Assembly (NCBI GenBank): GCA_028753945.1
Contig: JAPNXP010000003.1
Span: 62,001-126,000, forward strand
Direction: 5' to 3'
Length of the DNA: 64,000 nucleotides
DNA from: Hexactinellida sp. DTS-2022
Lineage: Eukaryota; Porifera; Hexactinellida
Shown: piece after piece, positions 35,335 to 47,122 of the stretch
How positions within the stretch are numbered: the stretch's first letter is position 1
Layout of the letters: the number at the start of each line of letters is the position of its first letter
Notes under the pieces: generated by a model
What the model was told of the DNA's origin: nothing
Databases searched by the model: none
Seen by the model: the letters and a program-made list of their open reading frames with translations, nothing else
Made by a program: the position numbers and the translations under genes

Positions 35335-36404
35335 CCGCCATGTCATCATCACTACGAAGGTGTTAAATTATTTCAGAAAGGTGTTTCAAAAGGCAACGAC
35401 CCTTAGTGAGTTGTAAATTTCTTTTATGCTCACTTCATTTCAAAGATATTCAAGTTTCAGTAGAATATAATAGCTGATGACTCAGCATTTTTTATGTGAG
35501 CTCTGGGTCATCACCCAAAACGAACCGACCCATTTGAACTATATAATTCACAAAATTGTGAAAACACATTTTTTTTACGATGTCATCATCACCTCAAGGT
35601 GTCAAGACCCACTTGTAGAGGTGTTACGTGGCATAAGGATCAATTGATAAATTGGAAGTTTGTTTCTATCTTATTTGATTTCTGAGATTTATGATATTTA
35701 ATTAATTAGTATAAATATTAATTAATATTATTTATAATTTAACACCAATTTCAATGTCAACTTACAATTATTAAATTAAATTATTTTGTCATGAATAATA
35801 AATTAATTATTTTGTTATCAAATTTCAATTAAGCACTCTCGATAACCCCTAATAAACAAATTATAAGCATCTATATAAGTAATATACTGACTGAATTAAT
35901 TATAATTAATTACGTCAGTATATTAACAGTCCAATAATATTCTCGCAGAAGTAAATATAATCACATAATCTGTCGTTGTTGTGAAATATATAATCTTTTT
36001 TTTCAATTGGAAAATAGAAGCCTACTCGATCTCACAAGTTGAATCAATATAATAATAACGAGTTGAAACAATAGAATTAGATTTAACACTTTCAATTGAA
36101 TTGAAGTGTTAGTAAACAAAGGAATTTTCCAACTCAATTGTGGCACAAACGAAACCCAATTTAAAAATTCGTGCACTGTGACAAGGTGTAGAATTTAATT
36201 CTCTATCGAATGCATATAAATAGAATATTCGCGCACTATTTATTGTTCTTTTTCTAATATTAAACAGGTGCAAAAATGTGTCCAAAAAAATGTGATAATA
36301 AAACGTGACCCCAGGTGCACATCTGTAACCCATGAGACACATATCCTGAAAATTTGGGCTCTTAGTTAGTAAAACTCTGTTCAGTAGAGAGGCTACGGAC
36401 TAAT

Positions 36405-37106
36405 AACTAACCAAAGCACTAAGATTAGAACTGGGCCACTATACTATAGTATAGTCGGCACAGTAATAACTAACCAAAGCACTAAGACCAATACTGGGCC
36501 ACTATACTATAGTATAGTCGGCACAGTAATAATAAAGGCAGTGATTCTAATACTGGGCCACTATACTAATACAGGAGCGTAGACTCGGGATGGGGATTGG
36601 TAGGGATTGGTAGGGCCATTTATGCTAACTTGCATCATACTTAATAGAAGATGATGGCTCTTGACAAATTATTGGTAGGGCCATGGCCTCACCAACCCTA
36701 CCGGAGCCTACGCCTATGACTATAGTATAGTCGGCACAGTAAAAATAATAAAGGCAGTGATTCCAATACTGGGCCACTATACTATAGTATAGTCGGCACA
36801 GTAACAAGTTTCAGAACTCAATGTATACAGGTGTGGCCAGGGCACCTGCTACGGAGAAATAAAAATAATAAAGGCAGTGATTCCAATACTGGGCCACTAT
36901 ACTATAGTATAGTCGGCACAGTAATAACTAACCAAAGCACTAAGATCAATACTGGGCCACTATACTATTGTATAGTCGGCACAGTAATAACTAACCAAAG
37001 CACTAAGATCAATACTGGGCCACTATACTATTGTATAGTCGGCACAGTAATAATCGGTAACCAAAGCACTAAGATCAATACTGGGCCACTATACTATAGT
37101 ATTGTC
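36405..37106. repeat. palindromic 60-bp minisatellite
   Basis: About eight units, each AACTAACCAAAGCACTAAGA (or AATAAAGGCAGTGATTC) plus AATACTGGGCCA, the palindrome CTATACTATAGTATAG, and TCGGCACAGT. Some units have CTATACTATTGTATAG. The block is interrupted by 36572-36717 and by a short CAGGTGTGGCCAGGGCACC segment near 36830. Similar shorter arrays are at 54470-54592 and 56870-57112. Confidence 0.9.
36572..36717. mobile_element. hAT-like miniature element, CGTAGGCTC family, nested
   Basis: CAGGAGCGTAGACTCGGGATG at the left pairs with the inverse of CTACCGGAGCCTACGCCTATG. It splits one minisatellite palindrome (CACTATACTA left, ACTATAGTATAG right), whose overlap ACTA(TA) suggests a target duplication. 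Confidence 0.7.
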
Positions 37107-37199
37107 GGTACAGTAATAATCTAGTTTAGTGTAGTTGAACTTGCATAAATGCATATGAGAAAATCTCGTTACCTTACGGTGCCTTGTTGACTGTCCCTG

Positions 37200-38360
37200 T
37201 TCACAAGTGGCACAAAACTAGTGTACACAAATGTCGTTGTACACAAAAATCTCTGTGCACAAATGTTGTATCAAAGTTGTACACAAGTATCGCAACAGTC
37301 TTGTACACAACTGTTTCCTTCCGACTGGATTGTATATGTTCGCTTTAAACATTCTTATTTCGGAAGATGAGCTAATCGTACTCAAACCCTTCAAAAGAAT
37401 GCTGTACAAATAGAACTGATAAAACTTGTGAATACTTTTAGTATCAGGTGATCAGGGAATGAAAGGTTCGCGAACGGACTGAATTGCCGCTATTCAGTTC
37501 ATCTCAAATTGACTCACGTTCAGTTGGTTCAAGTTCACCTCCTAACTTCAGCTCCACCAGCGTTCGTTCAGTTCGTTCAGTTCGTTCACGGACTAACCCG
37601 CGTTCGTTCAATCCGTTCAATCCGTTCATTCGTTCAATTAAATTCGTTCAATCCGTTCAATTGCCATTCGGGAACCGTTGGCGTTCGTTCAATTCGTTCA
37701 CCGTGATTCCCTTAAAAGCTCAATTCAATAAAGGCATGATTTTCAGAACAATTTGTGAAATATATCCTGAATTTGTTAGTTTTAAAATAATAATTAATTT
37801 GTTCAATGCAATTAAATAAACGCATCTTTGCTAAATGAACAACCGAAAACTTAGTAATCAAAGCGCGGATTGTGAAGGTGCAAAATGAAACTTTCTTTAG
37901 ATGGCTCCAATTAACGAGAACAAAAGAATCCAGAACATGATTTTAATTAAAGAAAGTAAGTTATTTAACGGAAATATTGTTGCTATTAAACTAAGCAAGC
38001 CTTGTTTGTCAGATGTTTAATTGATCCAGCGCCAAATAATTGATTATTTGTTCAGTAAAAATTACGATATAAGTTATCACTTGGGCTTCAAAGAAGGCTG
38101 TGCTAAGCTGGATATGTACTTGTTAGGAAAGTAGTAACTTTGTATTTAAGAATCAGCCCTATTGTAAGATACAGTACACAAAGTGGCCACAACATTCCAC
38201 ATTTTACAAATACTTATGTGATATGTATACAAGAAAAGAAAAGTTTTATCAGTTCTATTTGTACAGCATTCATTTTAAGGGTTTGAACACGATTACTCAT
38301 CTTCCAAAATGTGAATGTTTAAAGCGAACTTTTACAATTCAGTTGATTTATAAAACTATA
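37200..38360. mobile_element. inverted-repeat element with GTTCG minisatellite core
   Basis: A segment with CGCTTTAAACATTC, CTTCAAAAGAATGCTGTAC and AATAGAACTGATAAAAC (37340-37430) returns inverted at 38240-38345. Between them 37480-37700 is a GTTCGTTCA minisatellite. GTACACAA occurs repeatedly at 37215-37310. The two arms suggest a foldback element of about 1 kb, but its termini are not defined. Confidence 0.5.
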
Positions 38361-38714
38361 TTCTGTGTTGTGTTGCTATAGCTACATACAACATTCCTCT
38401 AGTCTAGTCGAACCACAATCACATACTTTTGTGAAATTTCAACTTGATAAAAACAGCTATTTAGTTATATAATTATCTTTTCATGTTGTTGTCCAGGTCT
38501 CTGTAAATTTTTAACTAATTAAATAGGACGCATTAAATCTCTTGCTATTAAATTGAATAATAAATAATAGCCATAATGAATGAATTAATAATGAGACATC
38601 AAAGAAATGGACATCAAAGTACAATTTTACCCCTTGTATGTATGGTGGTTGATATTTGGAATAATACATAAATAAGCATTAAAACCAACCAAGAGTGCAT
38701 GGAAACCCTCATGG

Positions 38715-39090
38715 CCTAGGCGAAACGCGTTTCGCGTGGAAACGCATTTGGCCTGCAAAAGATACACTATTATTTATACGAATAGAGTTCAGAAAACGTT
38801 TATTTCTGTGTTTGTACTTTACTAAATGTCATAAATATGAATCTTCTTTGCCCAAGGGGATATTAGGTTGAAACGGTTTCAACATTGATTTAAACTTGTA
38901 CATGTTGGGATTTTAGAAAATAATATTTGCCTCGACGTTAACAGTGAGTGATTGAAACGCGTTTGGGGTAAATAAAACCCGCCAAATTCGTTTGGCTAGT
39001 TTAAATCCGCGAAACGCGTTTGGCGGAATTGGAATGCGCCAAGCGCGTTTGGCGTTGAAACACATTTGGACTGCAACATATACACCAGTG
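38715..39090. repeat. AAACGCGTTTGG motif block
   Basis: The palindromic core AAACGCGTTT and variants (GCCAAGCGCGTTTGGCG) occur about eight times in both orientations; CTGCAAAAGATACAC and CTGCAACATATACAC lie at the two sides. It is probably an element with iterated termini. ACGCGT also resembles an MCB cell-cycle site, which I consider incidental. Confidence 0.5.
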
Positions 39091-39939
39091 TAAATTCATG
39101 TACACCAACTAGTCAGTGTACATGTATGTACACCAAAAGTGCATATACACTACAACAATGACACTTCACAACTAAGTGACTGGGCACTAAGTAACAAATC
39201 TTATGCTGATGGAATATTACAAGACAGATATTTCACAGCATGTAATTATGGGGTCAATGGTCAAATTCAAATCTTTTCAAAGGATTTCAGTCAAGAATAG
39301 ATATACCAGAAAATCAAGCGAAATATACATACCAATTGCATCAAATTAATACTGTTGTCAGGATTTAGGTTTAGATGTTGATTCTAAAAAGAAAAGAAGG
39401 AATAAATATCTAATATTTCCGGGCCGGGCCGTATAATCAGCTCTGTCTCACTATTTATAAATATAATCCATCTATCTATCTGTCTAACTATCTTTCTCTA
39501 AAAAGCTGTCCGAAAATCTCATGGGATATTCGGACACAGTGAGGATAAAATAGACAGTCGGATGGATAATCTGACAAAAAAACCGGTTTTTAATTCGTCA
39601 CACCGACCAATTTCCCTATACGGGCAGGGAGCTTTTATTTATCAATATAACACACTTTTTTTGGATTTCGGATACACTCAAAAAAGCCAGGCGGCTTTTC
39701 GGACATTCTCATATTTTATTTTTCGGACATTATCTTACTTATTATAGGCTAGCAAGAAGTAACAAATGGTCCACGGGTGGAATATTTAAAGTAGCTACAA
39801 AGTATTCTTCATGTACTTGTTCAAAAGTTAAATACATATCCGGGCTTAATGTTTAAGTCAAATAATGGAAATATAATCTAAAAGAAGAGGCAAATGAACA
39901 TACCTAGAGGGCAATTCGCAATTCATATCCATTCTCAAA
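39091..39939. other. unannotated spacer
   Basis: TGTACACCAA phrases repeat near 39100-39150; (TCTA)n-like and TCGGACA phrases occur at 39470-39720. No gene is supported. Confidence 0.3.
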
Positions 39940-40292
39940 TCTATACACGTACGTATTATTAAAACTCGATTGTTGTGTGTTTGTTTGTGTGTTTGATTGT
40001 TTGTCCGGATTGTATTAAAGTGATGGGGGAATAGAAACCGCATTTATAATTGAGATAGAGATTAACTTCCAAATGCTATTATAAGTAAACAAGTATGCTG
40101 ATTTCGAATTTAGCATTTATAAATTTATCATATGAATATTTATTGTTGTTGTTTACCAAAAATAGGTAAACTAATGAATGAAAATTCAAAATGAACCTAG
40201 AGGCTGGCTCACAACGATTATTATAGGTATACAAGTATGCTGATTTCGAATTTCGAATTTATAAATTTCTCATATGAATATTTATTGTTGTC

Positions 40293-40914
40293 CATCTGCT
40301 CGGGCAATCTCTTACTTAGATTTTCCTGAATATTTTGTATGGGATAAAACTAAGCGAGAATGGAAGCCGCGAGTTAAGGGGCACGGTACCATGCTTGGTC
40401 GAGTGTTTTCTGCTCATCCAAGTGAGGGAGATCGGTTCTACTTGAGAATTATTTTGAACCACGTAACTGGATGTACCAGCTTTGAGGCTATTCGTACTCT
40501 TCCTGACGGAACTGTCTGTGGTAGCTTCAAGGAGGCCGCATTCCACCGCGGATTGCTTGAAGATGATAGCGAATATGATATGTGTTTGGCTATGGCTGCT
40601 TCGTGGCATATCTTCCACAATTACGTCATCTATTCGTTACCATTCTACTCTATAACGAACCCTGTGATCCTGCAGCACTTTGGGAAAAGCATAAATATGC
40701 TTTTTCTGATGACTTTCTGCATCGTGCTAGAAAATCTGTTCCCGATATCGAGGTTTATGAGCACATTCTTAATGCTGCATTAGTAGATATTGATAAGCGT
40801 TTGCAAAACCAGGGGAAATCTCTAGCCGATTTCTCTGGAATGCCAATGCCCATTCACACCAGAAGACCATACGAGGAGGCTCTTATTATTCAGAGAGAAT
40901 TAGATTATGAGTAG
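40293..40914 (+). pseudogene. Helitron helicase, N-terminal flank region
   Basis: Helitron replicase-helicases (rolling-circle transposition) have a conserved segment between Rep and Pif1 domains. Here LDFPEYFVWDKTKREWKPR, GRVFSAHPSEGDRFYLRIIL and FKEAAFHRGLLEDDSEY match it. Near 40610 the frame shifts and continues with FVTILLYNEPCDPAALWEKH and ADFSGMPMP to a stop at 40914. The Rep/HUH nuclease domain is absent upstream: family A non-coding modules abut the fragment. Confidence 0.85.
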
Positions 40915-41474
40915 ATGAGCAGCTTCATGATGTTTCTTCTCTTAACTCTGATCAGCTTAGTGTGTTTACCTCTATAATGACAGCGGTAAATGATCCTGAG
41001 CAGTATTCCAAAATATTCTTTGTAGATGGTCCCGAGGGCACAGGAAAGACATTCCTGTATAATACACTTTTGGCTAAAGTTCGCTCACAGAGTCAAATTG
41101 CCCTTGGTTTAGCTAGCAGTAGTATAGCCGCTCTCCTACTCTCAGGAGGGCGCACTGTCCACTCTAGGTTGAAAGTTCCCATTGATATAAATGAGTTATC
41201 TGTATGTAACATTTCCAAACAGAGTGCTTTGGCACAGCTAATTATGCGTACAAAAATTTTGGAATGGGATGAAGCGTGCATGTCAAATAAGCATTTAGCT
41301 GAATGTGTTGATCGCAGTTTAGGGCTATATGTTCCTGTGATCTCCCTTTTGGTGGTAAAGTGATGGTTTTTTGGGTGACTTCCGTCAGATACCTCCTGTA
41401 GTTATTAGTTAAGCATGGGTCGAGAGCTGAAGTGGTCTCTTCCTGTCTTAACAGGTCATATCTCTGGCGTTCTA
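40915..41474 (+). pseudogene. Helitron Pif1-type helicase, motifs I-III
   Basis: Continues out of frame from the previous stop: SDQLSVF, Walker A GPEGTGKTFLYNTLL (about 41026-41070), HSRLKVP, and Walker B-type ILEWDEACMSNK (about 41254-41290). After a frameshift near 41315, LPFGGKVMVFLGDFRQIPPVV follows, and after another near 41410 HGSRAEVVSSCLNRSYLW. It breaks off at the inserted element at 41475. The order and motifs are those of SF1 helicases of the Pif1/RecD2 group found in Helitrons. Confidence 0.9.
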
Positions 41475-42039
41475 CACTGACCGGTCAAAAGTATTTCAAC
41501 ATCAATATTAGGAATTACAATATTCAAGCGTCTAGCAGTATAATAACATTAGTAGATGCTTCAAATTGGATCTTGACATAAAATGATATGTTAAGTATAC
41601 TAAAGTGGCAAAATATTTGAATTAAAATTTTGATGGAGGTGTTAAACTCATTAACTATATAATTAGCTAATTAAATATACACTTTCTGATCATAATGAGG
41701 CATTTAGAATATACAAATTCTGATTAAAGATTTGTATACTACATAGTCTGATTACTCTAGGTGCACAATTTCTAATCATCACGATCCTTTCTCACTGAGA
41801 TACAGCCACATTCCCAATTGTGCCACTTGTGCCACAAATGGCAAGTGGTTTGGCCACTTATGCCACTTTATGGATATTGTATAAAATTCACTTAAAATAT
41901 CATTGATATGAAGTTGAGAATCATGGCAATATTTTTAAAGACATTTTAGAATAGTTTAAACAGCCGACAACAAACTATTTTTAGCATATTATGTCTGAAA
42001 TATAATTCCTGTTGTTCTAATACATTTGGCCGGTCAGTG
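41475..42039. mobile_element. Tc1/mariner-type non-autonomous element inside the helicase
   Basis: Ends CACTGACCGGTCAAAAG and (inverse) CACTGACCGGCCAAATG, flanked by TA (41473-41474 and 42040-42041). Removing it brings the helicase reading frame ...SYLWRS and IKVMKLTINMA together in phase. Inside, GCCACTTGTGCCAC and AAGTGGTTTGGCCAC are inverted. Confidence 0.9.
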
Positions 42040-42041
42040 TA

Positions 42042-43860
42042 TTAAAGTAATGAAGCTGACTATAAATATGGCCTCCAAACATTAATATCACAAGATGCCC
42101 TCCAAGTCAGTAAATTCTCCAACTTTTTATCAAGAGTAGGAGAAGGTACTGAACCTGAGGATGACAATCAAATGATTCACATAGATAACAAATTAGTAGT
42201 ACCAGGTTATTCCCTACAGACTTGGTTACTTCAGTCTATGGTGATATAAATGAAAATTATGCTGATCGTGATTATGTAGGTAAAAAAATTATTCTGTGTC
42301 CTAAAAATGATACAGCTGATTTAATAAATGATTACGTAATTCATCAGCTTCCTGGTGACGGTATAACTCTGTTGAGCGAAGATTCTGTAGAAGGTTCTGC
42401 TGTAATAAATTTTCCAAATGAGTTTTAAAATTCCATCACTCCGAACGGTACGGTATCCTCATCGGCTATTCTTGAAATTGTATGCGACCGTAATTCTATT
42501 GCGTAACCTTGATCCCGATGAGGGTCTTTGTAATGGTACTCGGTTGATTATTAGAGCATTCTCAAACCGAGTAATTGACGCGGAGATCGCAACTGGTACA
42601 AACAAGCATAAGCGAGTGTTTATACCACGAATTATATTGACTTCTTCTGAGTCTGAACTTCCATTTATTCTCAGAAGGAGGCAGTTTCCAATCCGCTTGG
42701 CCTATTGTATCACAATTAACAAAGGGCAAGGTCAGAGTTTGGATACCGTTGGTCTATATCTGCCATCCCCTGAAGCCATTTTTAGTCATGGCCAACTCTA
42801 TGTTGCATTGAGTAGAGTTAAAAATCCATTGGGACTAAAAATAATGGTATGTGGAACTGACAAATCAAAATCTGGGGAAGTTTGGATTAGAAATGTAGTC
42901 TATAGGGAAGTTTTTAAATCCTCTTCTCAAATTGAGCCCATAGAAGACATAGATGAAATATGTTCTCTATTGAATGAAACATTCCCAAGTTCCCAATTGA
43001 CAATGACTCCTTTGCCTGAGGCTATTGCTCCTGCAAAGAGAGAGTCTGTCCCAAATATATCTGATGGCAAAGGAAAAATCATGAAACTTTTTGAGTTTAA
43101 TGACAGTACTATTAGCCCATTGGAAGTAATAGACAAAATGGATATAGCTGAATACACTGTATCACCATTATAAGATCGTGAATGTATATTTGATGCAATA
43201 ATTCGAGATCCATTCGATTTGTCAGAGTCTTTTCTCAATGGTACGGTGAATAATCTTACTATCCCAATGCGGCAGAAGATTGCGCATTGTATTGGATTAC
43301 ACGAGATACTAATTTTACCTATTCGTGAGACTCGAGGTGCAGTAAGCAATTATTACACCTCACTTAAAGCACAACTGACAACATATTTTGGTCAGAATGT
43401 TTCAGTGTATAATGTTCAACCAGATGGTAACTGTTTGTACCGTACCCTATCTCATATAATATTTGGCACTGAAAATTATTTCGAGATATTAAAGAACAAT
43501 CTGATTAATACATTCATTACCAGTACCCAGCATCATTACAATGTTATGCGCACATCTGGCATACACAGTGAGCAGGAATTGCATGAACATATTAACGCTA
43601 TTTCTGCACCCAATGCTTGGGGTACAAATGTTGAACTTAATATGTTAGCCGCCTTGGCTGGAATTGACATATTATCAGTTGACTGTACTCATGTCAACTC
43701 AATGAATTGGAACATTCTCCCTAACTATTTACACAATAAGTTAGACACTCCTATTGAATGTGATCCGATTTTTAATGAACAGAAAGTCTGTATTTTACAT
43801 CATAGACTTAGTAGCCGTCTAGAAGGAAATGAACATTTTGATTCCTTCTTTTTTGCTTAG
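42042..43860 (+). pseudogene. Helitron helicase C-terminal half fused to OTU protease domain
   Basis: After IKVMKLTINMA come FSNFLSRVGEGTEPEDDNQ, a frameshift near 42210, VGKKIILCPKNDTADLIND, and a second break near 42428. Then LRNLDPDEGLCNGTRLIIR, ITINKGQGQSLDTVGLYLP and GQLYVALSRVKN are the last Pif1 motifs. One in-frame stop (43171-43173) separates this from VQPDGNCLYRTLSH (from about 43414), the D-G-N-C catalytic loop of OTU cysteine proteases, and the frame continues to EHFDSFFFA. OTU domains are known in some animal Helitrons. With at least five lesions overall the gene is dead, but the lesions are few enough to suggest moderate age. Confidence 0.9.
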
Positions 43861-44820
43861 TAATGTTTCATCGCATTGATGAATATAATATTACCTCGGC
43901 TGCTTACAGTTCAGGCTCTCGAAGGTCAGAACTAGCGCCCTTCTTGATGAGTTCATAAGTTCATAACTTAGAAAATTCTTTTAATAACTTTTGATACTCA
44001 TCATTTTTTTCAATCCATTTTACAACAGGTAGCTCTAAGGAATCTTGCTGTGCGACGCTTTCAGATATTGTCTGATTGTGGCGCCTCAGGTGAGACGTTT
44101 TAGGTAAGAATGACTGACCGTACTACTGAAATAGTGCTAACATGACTTCCTATTTCTGGCTCCCAGTGCTGACACCTTCATAATGATAGTACACACTATC
44201 ATGTTGATTGTGGCGCCTTATGATTCTATTTTAAGCTACTTTGTTTAAAATTGACAAAAAATTATCGAGCTTAAATTGACACGCAATTAACCATATTGAA
44301 TACTAAACACATGTGTACGTATGTATATATCATAAAGAATAATATCCTTCATCTACTATTTTCTCGATGAGTGGAGGTTTCTTGGAATTTTATTTGGTGA
44401 GTATACTTTTTATATGTATTGTTAATTAATACTTCAGATATTAATTCCTTATAATTTCCAAGACAATCAACAATACTTTAATTGGACATCTATTAATTGG
44501 GATCAAGAGATGACCAATCATGATCAATGATTCATAATGCTACTCATTGGAATAGATTTGAAGACATATTAATGGTGAGAATGTAGAGATATTTAGTTTC
44601 ACTATTTTAAACGTTGTTGTAGATTAGTAATTTCACCATTAAATCAACTAAACTAACAGAATAGTTGGGATTTTGGAAAAATTAATTAATTTAGGCATGA
44701 TAATTCTCTTATTGTGAAGATAATTAGCTAATACCCGAAACAAAAGATATTTAGTACATTCTTAATATTTTATAAATTTCACAGTTAAAGGATGACTTTC
44801 AGTTTCAATTTAAAAGAAAA
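43861..44820. other. Helitron interior or flank, unannotated
   Basis: AT-rich with repeated GTTAATTAATACTTCAGATATTA phrases that foreshadow the tandem array at 44886. Exon-like phrases near 44357 and 44530 (a GTGAG after TTTTATTTG and after ATATTAATG) are too weak to call. Confidence 0.3.
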
Positions 44821-44870
44821 CGAGCCCTTCGGTCTCGGTCGCTTTGCGACGGATTGGTACTTAAGCAGAC
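44821..44870 (-). mobile_element. Helitron-like family A, 3' terminus
   Basis: Plus-strand CGAGCCCTTCGGTCTCGGTC followed by GCTTTGCGAC is the exact inverse of the family terminus, with the GTCGC-aaa-GCGAC hairpin. Only the last 50 bases are present, and it lies antisense within the candidate long Helitron. Confidence 0.75.
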
Positions 44871-44885
44871 ATTTTCATATAAATT

Positions 44886-45206
44886 TGCTCTGTTAACTTT
44901 GGTATTTAAGATTGGAGAATGATCTAGAACTTCTGGTACCAGTGATTAGTCATTAATTAATTAATTCATACTTGAGAGATTATTTCTTAAGATTAATTAG
45001 TTCTGTTAACTTTGGTATTTAATATTAGAGAATGTTCTATATCAGTTAATTAATACTTTAGACATTATTTCTTAAGATTAATTAGTTCTTATAACTTTGG
45101 TATTTAAGATTAGAGAATGTTCTAGAACTTCTGGTAGTACCAGTAATATAATAATTTATACTTTAGACATTATTTGTTCAAATAAATTAGTTCTGTTAAC
45201 TTTTGG
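44886..45206. repeat. tandem repeat of 85-110 bp units
   Basis: Three full units and a partial fourth share GTTCTGTTAACTTTGGTATTT, AGAGAATGTTCTAGAACTTC and ACTTTAGACATTATTTCTTAAG. Units differ by loss of the CTGGTACCAGT segment. An inverse relic occurs at 47495-47560. Confidence 0.8.
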
Positions 45207-46271
45207 TATACATATACATACAGTAACATGGTTTAAATGTATTTCCCATTAGGTCTTCTAAAATACCCTAAAGAAAGGCGTATCATCTAGAAACAGAATA
45301 CATAATACCAAGATGTTACTGAATTCAATCTCACGATGCATATCTGACTTTTGAAATTCATACAGGAGCTGACGATTTACTAAAATAGTAGCCGAGTTGG
45401 ATCTCAATAGTACAGATTGCATTGCAATATATTGAGTTGTATAAATTCCTAGGGTCTCAATTAATTATGCAAAATTTTGTATCCAATTTATAACAACCAC
45501 TATTGTACATTATAGAATTAATGATTATATAGAAACGAATCGACTCTGTTATTATACAGTGCATCTAATAATTTATTTCCTATATCCAGGCTATATAATT
45601 TTATTTCTGGACTTTGATAGTTGCAAAAAATACCAGATATAGAAAGGGAAGCCTTTAATGATTTACATCTATTGCCTTTGTATGTACTCAATTTACAAAA
45701 TAAAAACGTGAAATATGTACGTACATTGCGACTGTTGTGAAAACAAACACTCGCTGGCTACAATAGGATGGTACAAACATCATGTGGCTTTTTTCCGGTG
45801 CAAAAACAGGTTGCGCTTAAGCCCACTATACACGGTGCAATATGTTGCGATTTAACCCATCAAATTCATGAATATTGAACACGCAACATGACAATATTGT
45901 AATGCAACTGTTGCATCGTGTTAATTCAGGTTTGCTTCAAATTCAATGTGCACAAAGATTTGGTAACGTGACTCTTAAGAGACAGATAGATTCTTATGGA
46001 TTAGTAGTTTAGGTCCAGTTAAACTACGTATATTTATGTATTTAGAGATTATATTCCCTTTATATTCTAAATGTTGGTAATCATTTCAATTTTTTTAACC
46101 CAAAATTAATAAGAAAGTTGGGAATGGGATTTAGTATGCTAAATATTAAAATTAGATTTTACTGGTTCAATTGAAAAATTTTAGCTGATTTGTATTTATT
46201 TTAAGATTATTATACAATTTAAAGCTTACGATACACTTGACACTACAATTTATTTATTGATGCTATTTTAG
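45207..46271. other. unannotated spacer
   Basis: No element ends or convincing exons seen; AT-rich throughout. Confidence 0.3.
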
Positions 46272-46352
46272 TTAGAAGAGAACAAAATTAACAGATACCT
46301 CATTGAAGATGAGTTACAGTTGCTGGCTGATAATGGTATTAAAAATTTGAAG
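46272..46352 (+). CDS. candidate internal exon, unrecognised
   Basis: An 81-nt open segment lies between a TTTTAG acceptor and a GGTATAG donor and encodes 27 acidic residues including EDELQLLADNGIKN. Both boundaries are phase 0. The phase would allow joining to the exon at 48415, but no intermediate evidence exists. No family recognised. Confidence 0.3.
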
Positions 46353-46648
46353 GTATAGTTTTCAATCTTTCATAGATTATGGCAAATATGGCAAATCCTG
46401 TTCATTCTGCGGGTTCCTCCCTTAGGCCGTAATATACATTCTAAGTTCCTTTGGAATATCTACCTCCGCCCGTGGATTCCAGTGGAGAAATCAGTTTCTA
46501 TATAAATTAGTATCATTTAAAAGAATTTATGTTAGCTGATTATTGGGGACTGTAGTAGCCTTTTCTACTAGACTGTTAAACTTCAAATTCATATAAATAC
46601 CTTGATTAATGAGGTTATTAACTTATCAATTTTTATTATTAATATATC

Positions 46649-47047
46649 ATGGATGATAACGACCCACCAGAGAAGCCTAACCCACCAGAGGATCCAAATC
46701 CACCAGAAGATCCAAACCCACCAGAAGATCCAAACCCACCAAAGGATCCAAACCCACCAAAGGATAGAAAAAGGGGGAAAAGAGGCGGGACAAAGAGGGG
46801 GGCTGCTGAGACCGCCCTCCAATTTAAAAAAATAAAGATTTTAGATGACATTCTACAGGTATGGTTTTGCATATTGTGCATTATGATAATTTTTATGTTA
46901 ATTTGAACATTTTTAGGGTAATACTCAAATTAAAAATGTGAAACTCACAGTGGCATTTAGTGTTTCAAGTAAGTTTAACATTCAATTATTGTTCATTATA
47001 AATGATAACCAAACCTTTCTTATGTAAATTTCGTATATATAGCTTAA
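46649..47047 (+). CDS. candidate three-exon gene, proline-rich small protein
   Basis: The ATG opens a 70-residue exon (46649-46858): five tandem NPPEDP-type hexapeptides, then a very basic RKRGKRGGTKRG segment and KIKILDDILQ. A donor GTATGG and acceptor TTTTTAG define a 58-nt intron; exon 2 (46917-46968) adds GNTQIKNVKLTVAFSVS; after a 72-74 nt intron exon 3 (from 47043) ends at once with TAA, giving about 88 residues. The acidic-proline/basic layout suggests a nucleic-acid-associated or disordered protein, but no family is recognised. It may be captured inside the candidate Helitron. Confidence 0.4.
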
Positions 47048-47122
47048 TCAAAAACAAGACCGCCAAGAGAGATCCTGTCTGTACAGCTGTTGTGTTAATT
47101 AATTGTATTATACATAGGTTAT

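Larger units (their letters stand above)
31127..37106. repeat. composite repeat array
   Basis: Units of about 0.7-1.4 kb follow in the same orientation. One unit comprises the hairpin, CATCGACCCTTAGAGTGG, GATGACTCAGCATTTTTT with TGGGTCATCACCCAA, GTCATCATCACCTCAAGG, AT-rich DNA, CACTCGATAACCCC, GTCGTTGTTATGAAATATA, CCTACTCGATCTCACAAG, CAAGTTGAAACAATAGAATT, CACAAACGAAACCCAATTT, and CCCCAGGTGCACATCTG. Hairpin spacing shows the period (31795 to 33068 is about 1273 bp). The small frames throughout are repeat by-products. No terminal repeats of a known superfamily or transposase are seen. Confidence 0.75.

Noticed and set aside
38715..39090. Cluster of ACGCGT sites as a cell-cycle control region
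   Set aside because: The sites are part of an iterated motif block with element-like sides and there is no adjacent gene.
44340..44590. Exon-like phrases MSGGFLEFYL and MIHNATHWNRFEDILM with GTGAG after each
   Set aside because: The phases do not connect and stops intervene; the support is too weak to annotate.
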